Assembly: GCA_009380075.1 (NCBI GenBank)
Contig: WHSO01000021.1
Coordinates: forward strand, 1-46,863
DNA from: Alphaproteobacteria bacterium
Lineage (GTDB): Bacteria; Pseudomonadota; Alphaproteobacteria; SMXQ01
Reading direction: 5' to 3'
DNA: 46,863 bases
Shown here piece by piece: positions 7,715 to 16,759 of this stretch; the first letter of the stretch is position 1, and every line of letters begins with the position of its first letter. A model generated the notes under the pieces. That model was not told where the DNA came from and searched no databases. It saw nothing but the letters and a program-made list of their open reading frames with translations. Position numbers and translations under genes: made by a program.

Positions 7715-8566
7715 CTAGAAAGGTCGGGTACCTTGAATGGTCAGGCGCTTCATGAGCCGCGTTTCCGTGGGCGGAAAGTCGCGCCGGGCATGGGCAAGGC
7801 AGCGATTGTCCCACAGCAGCACGTCCCCCGCCCGCCAGCGGTGCTCGTAGATGAAGGCCGGGGTCTCGATATGGTCGAACAGGATCGCGAGTATATCCCG
7901 ACTCTCATCAGGGGGCAGTCCGACAATCTCCTGGGTCATCAGGCGATTGACGTAGAGCGCCTTGCGCCCGGTGACCGGGTGGGCGCGCACGACGGGGTGG
8001 ACGCATCGGGCGACGTCGTCGGGGTTGGTCTTGCGTTGTTCGTTGTCGGTCGCGCGAGTGCTGTTGTAGGTGAAGGCGTGCAGTGCCTTCCGCCCGTCGA
8101 TGCGCGACTTGAGCCCGGCGGGCAGCGCGTCGTAGGCGGCATACATGTTGGCGAAGGCGGTTTCGCCGCCGTGGGTGGTGGGCGTAATGCAGTGCAGCAT
8201 CGTCGCCGCGAGCGGTTCCTCGACGTAGATGCCGTCGGAATGGAATTCGATGTCGCCTTCGGGAAGCGTGCCGATATAGGCCCCGTTTTCCTGGATGTTG
8301 GTGACCAGCATGATGTAGGGATTGCGGCCGCCTTCCGTGGGTACCTTGTCGGCGAAGCGCGACCATGGGGCGAGGGGGCCGAAACGGGCGCCGAAAGCTA
8401 CTTGCTGGTCCTCGTCGATATGCTGGTCGCGCAGCAGGATCAGCGCCGATTTATGCCAGGCGGACTCGATCGCGGCGAAGTCGGCATCGTCGATCCCGGC
8501 GGCGATATCGGCGCCGCCGATTTCGGCACCGAGCGCAGGCGACAGCGGTGTGGCGGTGATAGGCAC
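7715..8566 (-). CDS. TauD/TfdA family Fe(II)/2-oxoglutarate dioxygenase, copy 2
   Basis: A 283-residue paralogue of the following gene, starting at a GTG (complement at 8564-8566) with GGGAGGAG close upstream. The iron motif is in IEFHSDGIY, the distal His in CLAHARRDF and the cosubstrate Arg in TRLMKR. Shared block HPVVRAHPVTGRKALYVNRL matches the sister gene closely, so the pair probably arose by tandem duplication; the substrate-facing loops differ (for example GPLAPWSRF here against GELIERPRP in the sister). Two active sites with different pockets in one operon suggest two steps or two related substrates (inference). Confidence 0.88.
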   Translation of the reverse strand: MPITATPLSPALGAEIGGADIAAGIDDADFAAIESAWHKSALILLRDQHIDEDQQVAFGARFGPLAPWSRFADKVPTEGGRNPYIMLVTNIQENGAYIGTLPEGDIEFHSDGIYVEEPLAATMLHCITPTTHGGETAFANMYAAYDALPAGLKSRIDGRKALHAFTYNSTRATDNEQRKTNPDDVARCVHPVVRAHPVTGRKALYVNRLMTQEIVGLPPDESRDILAILFDHIETPAFIYEHRWRAGDVLLWDNRCLAHARRDFPPTETRLMKRLTIQGTRPF

Positions 8567-8651
8567 CGGCTCCTCCCTGGAAGAAGGCGTCGAATATTCT
8601 AGGCCGGGGAGAGGGATGATTCCAGCGCTGGTGATGCAGCTGGCGGGAGGT

Positions 8652-10160
8652 TCAGTCGTTCCGGATGCGGACTTCGCGGCTCAGGAAGGCCGGCATATGG
8701 TCGCCGAAGGCCACGACCTTGTCTTCTTCGCGGCTGTCGTCCTGCCGTTCGCGGCGGGGTTTCCCGCGGCTGCGAGAGTCGCGGCCGCCGCTGCGGCGGC
8801 TCTTTTGGTCGCTATCGTCGTGCTCACGTGCGGCAACGGGCTCACGGGGCTGTGCGACGCCCGCGTTTTCATCGGCCGCCGGCTCCGCTGGGGCCGCGGG
8901 GCGGTCGTTGCGTGATCGCTCGCCACGTCCACTGGGCTCGCGCGATTTGCGTGAGCGCCCGCGCGAACGATCGGGCCTCGCACCGTCATCGCCCGTCGCC
9001 TGCGGCGAGACGAATCCCTCGATCGTGGTGATGGGAATGGTCTTGCCCAGCAATCGTTCGATCGCAGCGATGAACTTGGCGTCGTCGGGGGTGGCCAGGG
9101 TGATGGCGCGTCCCTTGGCGCCGGCGCGGCCGGTTCGGCCGATGCGGTGGACATAGTCCTCGGCATGGAAGGGCACGTCGAAATTGAAGACATGGCTCAT
9201 GCCCTGAATGTCAAGTCCGCGACCGGCCACGTCGGTGGCGACCAGATAGGTGATCTTTCCCGCCTTGAAGGCCTCGAGGGTCTCGGTCCGAGCCGACTGC
9301 GCCATGTCGCCGTGCAGCGGGGCCACGGAAAACCCGTGCCTGCGCAGGGACTTCGCGAGAACGTCCACGTCACGCTTGCGGTTGCAGAAGACGAGTGCGT
9401 TCTTGACGTCCTCGGAGCCCAGAAGCGCCCGGAAGGCGGCCCGTTTCTCCGCATCGCGTCCGGAACAACGGAAGAAGGAATGCTCCACCGTTTCGGCCGC
9501 CGAGGACATGCGCGAAACCGTGATTTCCTTCGGGTTCATCAGGAATTTGTCGGCGAGCCGCTTCACCTCCGGCGGGAAGGTGGCGGAGAAGAACAGCGTC
9601 TGTCGGATGCGCGGCAGGAAGCCGACGATCCGCTCGACGTCGGGAATGAAGCCCATGTCGAGCATCCGGTCCGCTTCGTCGATCACCAGGATCTTGACGT
9701 CGGTGAGGAGGATGCGGCCGCGTTCGAAGTGATCGATCAGTCGGCCTGGCGTCGCGATCAGCACGTCGACGCCGCGGTCGAGCTTCTCGATCTGCGGCCC
9801 GAAGGATTCGCCGCCGATCAGCAGGGCCATGGTCAGCTTGTTGTACTTGCCGTAGATCTGGAAATTCTCGGCGATCTGCGCAGCAAGCTCGCGCGTCGGC
9901 GTCAGGATGAGCGATCGCGGCATGCGCGCCCGCGCCCGTCCCTGGGCCAGGATATCGATCATCGGCAGGGTGAAAGATGCCGTCTTCCCGGTCCCGGTCT
10001 GGGCGGAACCGAGGATATCCCGCCCCATCAGAACGAAGGGAATGGCCTGGGCCTGGATCGGGGTGGGTTTCTGGTAGCCGGCGTCGACGACGGCCTTGAG
10101 CACGTTGCTGGACAGGCCAAGCGCGTCGAAAGTGGCGGAATCAGCGGGGTTTTCGGACAA
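8652..10160 (-). CDS. rhlE: DEAD-box ATP-dependent RNA helicase, RhlE type
   Basis: A 502-residue helicase. From N to C: Q motif (YQKPTPIQAQAIP), Walker A AQTGTGKT, PTRELAAQ, TPGRLID, DEADRMLD, FSATFP, then the second RecA domain with VFCNRKRDVD, LHGDMAQSAR, VATDVAGRGLDI and YVHRIGRTGRAG. All catalytic motifs are intact. After about residue 375 a low-complexity tail rich in Arg, Ser, Asp and Glu follows, as is common in RhlE proteins and probably for RNA contact. Such helicases remodel structured RNA in ribosome assembly and decay, often at low temperature. The gene stands alone; its stop is 85 bases upstream of the dioxygenase pair. Confidence 0.92.
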   Translation of the reverse strand: MSENPADSATFDALGLSSNVLKAVVDAGYQKPTPIQAQAIPFVLMGRDILGSAQTGTGKTASFTLPMIDILAQGRARARMPRSLILTPTRELAAQIAENFQIYGKYNKLTMALLIGGESFGPQIEKLDRGVDVLIATPGRLIDHFERGRILLTDVKILVIDEADRMLDMGFIPDVERIVGFLPRIRQTLFFSATFPPEVKRLADKFLMNPKEITVSRMSSAAETVEHSFFRCSGRDAEKRAAFRALLGSEDVKNALVFCNRKRDVDVLAKSLRRHGFSVAPLHGDMAQSARTETLEAFKAGKITYLVATDVAGRGLDIQGMSHVFNFDVPFHAEDYVHRIGRTGRAGAKGRAITLATPDDAKFIAAIERLLGKTIPITTIEGFVSPQATGDDGARPDRSRGRSRKSREPSGRGERSRNDRPAAPAEPAADENAGVAQPREPVAAREHDDSDQKSRRSGGRDSRSRGKPRRERQDDSREEDKVVAFGDHMPAFLSREVRIRND

Positions 10161-10250
10161 TGAACTCTATCAGTCTCTCGCGAGTGGGTACCCCTCATAT
10201 GGGGGCGGCGCCACCATAGTCAATAGAGGGTCGGGTTGGAAGCGCTATTG

Positions 10251-10284
10251 CAGGGGCCCCGCGCCCCGCGTGACGGGGCCCCTG
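10251..10284 (-). terminator. Strong GC hairpin, candidate terminator
   Basis: CAGGGGCCCCG (10251-10261) and CGGGGCCCCTG (10274-10284) form an 11-bp perfect stem with a 12-base loop just after the last of the three exported-protein genes. There is no good T tract, so Rho-independent termination is uncertain. Confidence 0.45.
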
Positions 10285-10298
10285 TGGGGCGAGGACGG

Positions 10299-10862
10299 TC
10301 AGTCCGGGAAGGAGTCTCCGCCGTTATCCATGATGGTTTCGTCGTCCGCGCGGGGCGGGAACAGCTCACGGGTGGCCTCGACCACGAGGGCGCGAAACGC
10401 CGGATCGCTGATCCCGTTGATGGCGCCAGCGCGGGCGACGACGTAGGAATCGAGGCGGTCGCCGAAACACCATGCCGCCTGGAGAGTCGTCCCGTCACCC
10501 GGCGCAGCGGCAAGGGTGCCGTCGTCGCAAATCTTGGTCGGCGCGAGCGTCGTGTTGAACGCGAGCACGACCTTCAGGTTCTTCTCGGCGCTGGGACCAG
10601 GGCTGGTCGTGAAGTTGGTGGTGCCCCCGGCGTTCTGGCCATGCATGCTTTCGGTCACCGCGCGCGCGAAGCTCTGTGCGTCGGCGCCGAACGTGCTTCC
10701 CAGAATTTCGACCTTCGTGTCGCGGTTCTGATGATAGGCCGTGAAATTGTAGAAATCGTATGCCGGCTCGAGCTGTGAGGTCACGCTGACTCCGTTCGGC
10801 GCGCAGGCACCGGCAAGGCCGAGGACGAACGCTGTACGGACGGCAATACCGATTCGTGTCAT
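10299..10862 (-). CDS. Unrecognised exported lipoprotein, tandem family copy C
   Basis: A 187-residue protein starting at 10862 behind GAGGAGAAGGA. The N-terminus MTRIGIAVRTAFVLGLAGAC ends in a lipobox (LAGAC), so it is probably a lipoprotein. I do not recognise the family. It shares with the two upstream genes: YDFYNFTAYHQNRDTKVEI, then FARAVTESM, then TNFTTSPGPSAEKN, a first Cys (KIC), a second Cys in AAWC, and a final FRALVVEATRELFP block. The two shared Cys outside the lipobox could form a disulfide. The acidic end (DDETIMDNGGDSFPD) is unique to this copy. It is 52 bases after copy B; the three form one transcription unit downstream of parE. No function is proposed. Confidence 0.75.
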   Translation of the reverse strand: MTRIGIAVRTAFVLGLAGACAPNGVSVTSQLEPAYDFYNFTAYHQNRDTKVEILGSTFGADAQSFARAVTESMHGQNAGGTTNFTTSPGPSAEKNLKVVLAFNTTLAPTKICDDGTLAAAPGDGTTLQAAWCFGDRLDSYVVARAGAINGISDPAFRALVVEATRELFPPRADDETIMDNGGDSFPD

Positions 10863-10914
10863 GGGTTCCTTCTCCTCTCTCTCGCAATGCGCGGCGGACC
10901 GCTGCATTCGCCGA

Positions 10915-11484
10915 TTAGCGCATGATCCCCAGCCGCAATCCGCGGTCACGGTCATTATCGCGGTTTTCGTCCCGGCGCGGAAACAACTCCGCCGTGACCT
11001 GGGCGACCATGGTACGGAAGCGTGGATCCTCGATCGACGTCACCGGCGTGACGTAGGCGGTGACATCCGAATCGGCGCGGTCGCTCCAGCACCAGGCGGC
11101 GCGTAGTATGGTGATGCCGCCTTGCCCGGTCGGGGTGAAGCCCTTGGCTTGGCACATGCCGAGCCCCTCCGGCGACGAATTGAACGCCAGCACGACACGG
11201 AAATTCTTTTCGGCGCTGGGGCCCGGCGTGGTTGTGAAGTTGCTCTGCACGCTGGAATTCGGCCGGTTCATGGCGGCGGTCACGGCGTGGGCGAAACGCC
11301 CGGCGTCAAGGCCCAGCGTGTTGCCGTGAATCTCCACCAGTGTGTCGCGGTTGTAGTGATATTTGGTGAAGTTGTAGTAGTCGTAGGACGAACGATATTG
11401 CGACGTCAGGCGCGGCGCGTCCGTGGAGCAGCCCATGACCGTTGCAAGGACAACGGCCGCAGCGAGCAGGGATTTCTTCGTCAT
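10915..11484 (-). CDS. Unrecognised exported lipoprotein, tandem family copy B
   Basis: A 189-residue protein starting MTKKSLLAAAVVLATVMGCS, a lipoprotein signal with a slightly unusual lipobox (VMGC). The mature part has YDYYNFTKYHYNRDTLVEI, FAHAVTAAMN, SNFTTTPGPSAEKN, Cys pair in GMCQAKG and RAAWCWSD, and FRTMVAQVTAELFP, all aligned with its neighbours. It is closest to copy C. The C-terminus is highly charged (RRDENRDNDRDRG). The gene lies 93 bases after copy A and 52 before copy C on the same strand. Family and function are not recognised; the PGPSA block looks like a turn or binding loop but that is only a guess. Confidence 0.75.
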   Translation of the reverse strand: MTKKSLLAAAVVLATVMGCSTDAPRLTSQYRSSYDYYNFTKYHYNRDTLVEIHGNTLGLDAGRFAHAVTAAMNRPNSSVQSNFTTTPGPSAEKNFRVVLAFNSSPEGLGMCQAKGFTPTGQGGITILRAAWCWSDRADSDVTAYVTPVTSIEDPRFRTMVAQVTAELFPRRDENRDNDRDRGLRLGIMR

Positions 11485-11577
11485 GACGGGTCTCCTGACA
11501 TTCCGGCGATTCCGGATGGACGCGGGATCGTGAAGCCTAGGGGAAAACCGCCCGAACGTCCGATGAACGGCACAGCG

Positions 11578-12156
11578 TCATTCGCCGTTATTGGGCTCGC
11601 TCGGCAGATGATGGTTGTCCGTGGGGAACAGTTCCGTCGCGGTCTCCTGCACCAGGGCGCGGAACCCTGTGTCGGCGATGCCGCTCGCTGCACCGAGGTA
11701 CCCGGTTGCAAAAGAATGGCCGCTGGTACCGGGACACCAGGCCGCATCGAGCCGCACGGCGCCACCGCGGGATTTTGCCGGCTCGAACGTCTCCATGCGG
11801 CAGATGTCGCCTCTGGAGCGGACGTTGAACAGGAGGACGAGGCGCGCCGTCTTGTCCGCGCTCGGTCCCGGCGTCGTGGTGAAGTTGGTGACGGCGCCCC
11901 GACGTTTGTTCGGGATCATTTTGGTCACCGCCTCGGCGAAGGCTTCGACGCCCATGCCGAAGGGATCCCCCTTAATGACGACGCGCGCGTCGCGGTCGCG
12001 CAAATAGAGGTCGAAGTCCTGGGGGTCGTAGGCCGTTTCGATGTCACCGACGATGCGCGGTGTCGCGGCTTGCGAGGACCTGCCGCCTGACACTGCGGCG
12101 GTAAAGACCAGTCCAACGACCAACGGACCGGCGATGGCGGGGAGAAACCTGATCAT
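11578..12156 (-). CDS. Unrecognised exported protein, tandem family copy A
   Basis: A 192-residue protein, the first and most divergent of three paralogues. GGAG lies eight bases before the ATG at 12154-12156. The signal peptide (MIRFLPAIAGPLVVGLVFTA, cleavage perhaps near SSQA-A) has no lipobox Cys, unlike the other two copies, so this one is probably free in the periplasm or secreted. Shared blocks: YDPQDFDLYLRDRDARVVI, FAEAVTKMI, TNFTTTPGPSADK, Cys pair in DICRMET and AAWCPGT, FRALVQETATELFP. It begins 155 bases after the stop of parE. Role unknown. Confidence 0.72.
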   Translation of the reverse strand: MIRFLPAIAGPLVVGLVFTAAVSGGRSSQAATPRIVGDIETAYDPQDFDLYLRDRDARVVIKGDPFGMGVEAFAEAVTKMIPNKRRGAVTNFTTTPGPSADKTARLVLLFNVRSRGDICRMETFEPAKSRGGAVRLDAAWCPGTSGHSFATGYLGAASGIADTGFRALVQETATELFPTDNHHLPSEPNNGE

Positions 12157-12311
12157 GGCAATGCTCCGAATGCCCGGATTGCGGCGGCGCTTTCACCTGC
12201 CGATCCTTGTTGCCCGGATTTTCGCGCCAATCGGCCGCGAACGCAGCAGGATTCGCGATCACATCTCGGTGATCGGCGGACGCCAGGGAGCCTCGAAAAG
12301 GCGCCGATGTC

Positions 12312-14306
12312 CTAGATATCGAGGTCGGAGGCCTCGCGCGCGTGCTCCTGGATGAACTGGAGACGCAGTTCGGGCTTCCGCCCCATCAGGCTTTCGACCC
12401 GCTTCCGGGTATCCTTTTGCGCGCCGTCGGGAATGACGATGCGCAGAAGAATCCGGCGGGCCGGGTCCATGGTGGTTTCCTTGAGCTGGGCCGGCGGCAT
12501 CTCGCCGAGCCCCTTGAACCGGCTGATCTCGACCTTCCCCCGTCCGTTGAAGGTGGACTTGAGCAGAACATCCTTGTGGGCGTCGTCGCGCGCGTATTCG
12601 CTGTGTCCGCCCTGGGTCAGGCGGTAGAGCGGCGGCACGGCGAGATAGAGGCGCCCGGCCGCGATCAGGTCCGGCATCTCGCGGTAGAAAAAGGTGATCA
12701 GGAGCGAGGCGATATGCGCGCCGTCGACGTCGGCGTCGGTCATGATGATGACCCGTTCGTAACGCAGCCTGGCGAGGTCGAAGCGTGTTCCCGCGCCGCA
12801 GCCGAGCGCCTGCACGAGGTCGTTGATTTCCTGGTTGCCGTGCATCTTCTCCGTCGTCGCGGTGGCGACGTTGAGGATCTTGCCGCGGAGTGGCAGGACC
12901 GCCTGGATGCGGCGGTCTCGGGCCTGCTTGGCCGATCCGCCGGCGGAATCGCCTTCGACCAGGAAGATCTCCGTGCCCTCGGATGTGCCTTCCGAGCAAT
13001 CGGCGAGCTTCCCCGGCAGCCGGAGCTTGCGGGTCGCGGATTTGCGCGTCTGTTCCTTGTCGCGGCGGCGCGCGGCGCGTTCTTCGGCCCGTTCGATGAG
13101 GGCTTCGAGCAAACGGTCGGCGGTCGCCGGGTCGGCCGCCAGCCAGTGGTCGAAATGATCCTTGATGGCGGCGTCCACCATGCGCGTGACGGCGGACGAG
13201 GCGAGTTTTTCCTTGGTCTGGCCCTGGAACTGGGGATCACGGATGAAGATCGACAGCGCGCCGAGGACGCCTTCCATCACGTCGTCGGCGGTGATCTGGG
13301 CGGCCTTGCGGTTTCCGGTCAGATCGCCATAGGCCTTGATGGCGCGGCCGAGCCCGGTGCGCAGCCCCGCCTCATGGGTGCCGCCCTGGGGCGTGGGCAC
13401 GGTGTTGCAGTAGGAATCCAGCTGGCCTTCGCCGTCCGCCGGCCAGGTCAACGCCCATTCGATGCGGCCCGCTGTTTCGCCGTTCGTGCCCAGCTTGCCC
13501 TCGCCGGCGAAAGGCGTCGGTGTGAACGAACGACGATCGCCCAGGGCCTCGGCGATGAAATCGGCGAGTCCGCCGGGGAAGTGCAGTACAGCCTTTTCCG
13601 GCGTGGCGTCCTTGGGCCCGAGCAGCGCCTTGTCGCAGTTCCAGACGATTTCGACGCCGCGGTGCAGGTGCGCCTTGGCGCGCGCCATACGGTAGAGGCG
13701 GGCAGGGCGGAACTCCACATCCTTTCCGAAGATCTCGATGTCGGGATGAAAGCGTATGGTGGTGCCGCGGCGGTTGGGCGCGGCGCCGGCGTTCTTCAGT
13801 TTGCCCTTGGGCTTGCCTCGGGAATAGGTCTGCGTCCACAGCTTCTTCTCGCGCGCGACCTCGACCTCGAGCGTATCGGCCAGCGCGTTAACCACCGACA
13901 GGCCGACGCCGTGCAAACCGCCCGAGGTCTCATAGACCTTGGCGGAAAATTTGCCGCCCGAATGCAGGGTGGTGAGGATCACCTCCAGCGCCGAACGGTT
14001 CCGGAACTTGGGATGCGGGTCCACCGGGATGCCGCGGCCGTTGTCGCGCACCGTGAGCCAGTTGCCGGGCACCAGCGCTATCTCGATGCGCGAGGCTTCG
14101 CCGGCGATCGCCTCGTCCATGGCATTGTCGATGACTTCGGCGGCGAGGTGGTGCATGGCCGCCTCGTCGGTGCCGCCGATGTACATGCCGGGGCGGCGGC
14201 GGACCGGCTCGAGCCCCTCGAGGACCTCGATGTCCTTGGCGGAATAACCCGACGTGCCCTTGCCCCCGGCCTTGCCCGGCTTCGCCGACGAAAACAGGTC
14301 TGCCAT
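12312..14306 (-). CDS. parE: DNA topoisomerase IV subunit B
   Basis: A 664-residue GyrB/ParE ATPase subunit, which with ParC unlinks daughter chromosomes. The GHKL ATPase domain shows EVLEGLEPVRRRPGMYIG, VIDNAMDEAIAG, DNGRGIP and GGLHGVGLSVVNAL. The transducer domain follows, then the TOPRIM region with FLVEGDSAGGSAKQARDR and the metal motif DADVDGAHI, and the C-terminal block RFKGLGEMPPAQL. At 664 residues and without the GyrB insert it fits ParE better than GyrB (usually about 800). ParC is not in the window. The gene stands between the glnA terminator and the exported-protein triplet. Confidence 0.93.
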   Translation of the reverse strand: MADLFSSAKPGKAGGKGTSGYSAKDIEVLEGLEPVRRRPGMYIGGTDEAAMHHLAAEVIDNAMDEAIAGEASRIEIALVPGNWLTVRDNGRGIPVDPHPKFRNRSALEVILTTLHSGGKFSAKVYETSGGLHGVGLSVVNALADTLEVEVAREKKLWTQTYSRGKPKGKLKNAGAAPNRRGTTIRFHPDIEIFGKDVEFRPARLYRMARAKAHLHRGVEIVWNCDKALLGPKDATPEKAVLHFPGGLADFIAEALGDRRSFTPTPFAGEGKLGTNGETAGRIEWALTWPADGEGQLDSYCNTVPTPQGGTHEAGLRTGLGRAIKAYGDLTGNRKAAQITADDVMEGVLGALSIFIRDPQFQGQTKEKLASSAVTRMVDAAIKDHFDHWLAADPATADRLLEALIERAEERAARRRDKEQTRKSATRKLRLPGKLADCSEGTSEGTEIFLVEGDSAGGSAKQARDRRIQAVLPLRGKILNVATATTEKMHGNQEINDLVQALGCGAGTRFDLARLRYERVIIMTDADVDGAHIASLLITFFYREMPDLIAAGRLYLAVPPLYRLTQGGHSEYARDDAHKDVLLKSTFNGRGKVEISRFKGLGEMPPAQLKETTMDPARRILLRIVIPDGAQKDTRKRVESLMGRKPELRLQFIQEHAREASDLDI

Positions 14307-14437
14307 ACGTTCTACGCCCTGTGCTTGCGTGATCCACCAGCCGTGCCGGGGGTTCTAGATATAGGAGCGGTCGGGGCCGGTATGCAAGTAAATCTAGGGA
14401 GAACGGCAGCGTCAGGCGCAAGATATTGTAGTGGCCC

Positions 14438-14470
14438 AAAAAAACCGGCCGCCCCCGAAGGAGCGGCCGG
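14438..14470 (-). terminator. Rho-independent terminator of glnA
   Basis: Read on the minus strand, CCGGCCGC (14470-14463) pairs with GCGGCCGG (14452-14445) and is followed by seven T (14444-14438). It lies 25 bases after the glnA stop and separates glnBA from parE. Confidence 0.9.
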
Positions 14471-14494
14471 CGGAGACGCCTGGTCCGGGCAGGC

Positions 14495-15907
14495 TCAGAC
14501 CGAGTAGTACATCGCGAACTCGATCGGGTGCGGTGCGGTCTCAAAGGCCACGACTTCGGCCCACCGGAGGTCGCAATAGGCCTTGATCTGATCTTCGCTG
14601 AAGACATCGCCCTTGAGCAGGAAGTCCTTGTCCGCCCACAGTGAGTCGAGCGCCTCGCGCAGAGAGCCGCACACCGTCGGCACGTTGACCAATTCTTCGG
14701 GTGGCAGATCATAGAGGTCCTTGTCCATGGCCTCGCCCGGATCGATCTTGTTCTGGATGCCGTCGAGCCCCGCCATCAGCATGGCCGCGAAGGCGAGGTA
14801 GGGATTCGCCGACGGGTCGGGGAAGCGGACCTCGACGCGCTTGCCCTTGGGGCTGGCGGCATAGGGGATGCGGCACGAGGCGGAGCGGTTGCGCGCCGAA
14901 TAGGCGAGCAGCACCGGCGCCTCGAACCCCGGCACCAGGCGCTTGTAGCTGTTGGTGGTGGGGTTGGTGAAGGCGTTGATGGCCTTGGCGTGCTTGATGA
15001 TGCCGCCGATGTAATGCAGGCAGGTCTCCGACAGGTCGGCGTAGCCGGAGCCGGCGAAGACGTTCTTGTCGCCCTTCCAGATCGACTGGTGACAATGCAT
15101 GCCCGAGCCGTTGTCGCCGAACACCGGCTTCGGCATGAAGGTCGCGGTCTTGCCGTAGGAATGGGCGACCATATGGACGACGTACTTGTAGATCTGCATC
15201 TCATCGGCCATGCGCAGCAGCGAGCCGAAGCGCGAGCCGAGCTCGTTCTGGCTGGGAGCCACCTCGTGATGGTGCTTCTCCATATTGAGACCCATTTCGG
15301 CCATGACGGTGGTCATCTCGGCGCGCAGATCGGTCATCGAATCGACCGGCGGCACCGGGAAATAGCCGCCCTTGATGGCCGGGCGGTGACCGGTGTTGCC
15401 TTCGTCGAATTCGTCGCCGGAGACCCAGGGGCCTTCATCGCTGTCGATCTTGTAGAAGCAGTGCTCCATCGAGCTCTTGAAGCGCACGCTGTCGAACACG
15501 AAGAATTCCGCTTCCGGGCCGAAATAGGCGGTGTCGCCGATTCCGGTCGAGGCGAGATAAGCCTCGGCCAGCTTGGCTGTCGACCGCGGATCGCGCCCGT
15601 AGGGCTGTCCCGTCGACGGCTCCAGGACGTCGCAGAACAGGATCAGCTGGGGCTGCGCCGTGAACGGGTCCATGACCGCCGTGGCCGGGTCCGGCATCAG
15701 GGTCATGTCGGATTCATTGATCGCTTTCCAGCCGGCGATGGACGAACCGTCGAACATAATCCCTTCGGCGAAGATGTCTTCATTGATGGTCGCGACGGTC
15801 TGTGCCGTATGCTGCCACTTGCCTTTCGGATCGGTGAACCGGAAATCAACGTACTTGACGTCGTTGTCCTTGATCATCTGAAGGACTTTTTTGACTTCGT
15901 CGGCCAT
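14495..15907 (-). CDS. glnA: Type I glutamine synthetase
   Basis: A 470-residue GSI enzyme, which makes glutamine from glutamate, ammonia and ATP. The ATG at 15905-15907 is preferred over the GTG two codons upstream because AGGGAAG is 8 bases from the ATG but only 2 from the GTG. Motifs: [43 protein letters not shown], and near residue 395 [10 protein letters not shown] containing the Tyr that is adenylylated by GlnE when nitrogen is plentiful. It is 87 bases after glnB and co-transcribed with it, the usual alphaproteobacterial arrangement, and ends at a strong terminator. Confidence 0.96.
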   Translation of the reverse strand: MADEVKKVLQMIKDNDVKYVDFRFTDPKGKWQHTAQTVATINEDIFAEGIMFDGSSIAGWKAINESDMTLMPDPATAVMDPFTAQPQLILFCDVLEPSTGQPYGRDPRSTAKLAEAYLASTGIGDTAYFGPEAEFFVFDSVRFKSSMEHCFYKIDSDEGPWVSGDEFDEGNTGHRPAIKGGYFPVPPVDSMTDLRAEMTTVMAEMGLNMEKHHHEVAPSQNELGSRFGSLLRMADEMQIYKYVVHMVAHSYGKTATFMPKPVFGDNGSGMHCHQSIWKGDKNVFAGSGYADLSETCLHYIGGIIKHAKAINAFTNPTTNSYKRLVPGFEAPVLLAYSARNRSASCRIPYAASPKGKRVEVRFPDPSANPYLAFAAMLMAGLDGIQNKIDPGEAMDKDLYDLPPEELVNVPTVCGSLREALDSLWADKDFLLKGDVFSEDQIKAYCDLRWAEVVAFETAPHPIEFAMYYSV

Positions 15908-15994
15908 TGTCACAACTTCCCTTTTTTTGTCTCGTCGTTGGCGGATCAGGCCCGGCCGGCCTGACGCGGGGCGTGGCCGGGAAACTGCATTAAT

Positions 15995-16396
<402 letters not shown>

Positions 16397-16411
16397 TTAC
16401 GAGGCCATCAA

Positions 16412-16427
16412 GCAGGGCTTGTGCCAA
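16412..16427 (-). promoter_or_regulatory. Sigma-54 (-24/-12) promoter of glnBA
   Basis: On the minus strand the sequence is TTGGCAC-AAGCC-CTGC, close to the sigma-54 consensus TGGCAC-N5-TTGC, with the GG and GC doublets 12 bases apart as required. One base differs in the -12 half. The start point would be near 16400, giving a leader of about 67 bases before glnB. Confidence 0.75.
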
Positions 16428-16455
16428 CTTCGTTTTTTTAATATATTCAGATACT

Positions 16456-16505
16456 TATGCAACTTTCGGGGGCGTTTTGGATGGCGTTCCGACAATAGTT
16501 GCATA
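16456..16505. promoter_or_regulatory. Inverted repeat upstream of the sigma-54 promoter, candidate activator site
   Basis: TATGCAAC (16456-16463) and GTTGCATA (16498-16505) form an 8-bp inverted repeat with a 34-base spacer, 30 to 80 bases upstream of the sigma-54 element in an AT-rich tract. The position suits an enhancer-binding protein, but the sequence does not closely match the NtrC consensus, so the partner is open. Confidence 0.35.
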
Positions 16506-16628
16506 ATTTTTCGGCAAAATGTCCAATTTATGTGCATATGGGCTCAAAACCGGCATCGCGAGCCGTTCTGGAGCTCCCGGCCACCTTGACGGAACCACAG
16601 CTATTCACTACTAAGTCGCCTTCTTTAC

Positions 16629-16706
16629 GGCGGGTGTAGCTCAGTTGGTTAGAGCGCCAGATTGTGGATCTGGAGGTCGTGGGTTCGATCCCCATCACTC
16701 GCCCCA
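16629..16706 (+). tRNA. tRNA-His (GTG anticodon)
   Basis: A full cloverleaf: acceptor GCGGGTG (16630-16636) pairs with CACTCGC (16696-16702); the D arm has AGCTCAGTTGGTTAGAGC; the anticodon arm CCAGATTGTGGATCTGG carries GTG; the T arm has GTGGGTTCGATCCCCAT. The extra 5' G of histidine tRNAs is encoded at 16629 opposite discriminator C at 16703, and the CCA end is encoded (16704-16706). Confidence 0.97.
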
Positions 16707-16722
16707 TATTTTGGCGTTTTTC

Positions 16723-16752
16723 AAGGGCTTGGCTGGAAACGGCCAAGCCCTT
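16723..16752. repeat. 11-bp perfect inverted repeat after tRNA-His
   Basis: AAGGGCTTGGC (16723-16733) and GCCAAGCCCTT (16742-16752) with an 8-base loop, between the tRNA and the 3' end of the binding-protein gene. It could end transcription from either side, but neither strand has a T tract after the stem; instead TTTTT comes before it on the plus strand. Confidence 0.45.
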
Positions 16753-16759
16753 CCCCGTG

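Noticed and set aside
10191-10204. CCCC-TCATAT-GGGG upstream of rhlE as an operator or cold-shock leader element
   Set aside because: The arms are only four bases of simple sequence, and no cold-box-like context could be shown.
12342-14507. A 721-codon open frame antisense to parE
   Set aside because: It mirrors parE codon by codon; parE on the minus strand has complete GHKL and TOPRIM motifs.
16629-16706. Phage or island attachment at the 3' end of tRNA-His
   Set aside because: No direct repeat of the tRNA 3' end was seen in the window, and the genes downstream look chromosomal, with no integrase.
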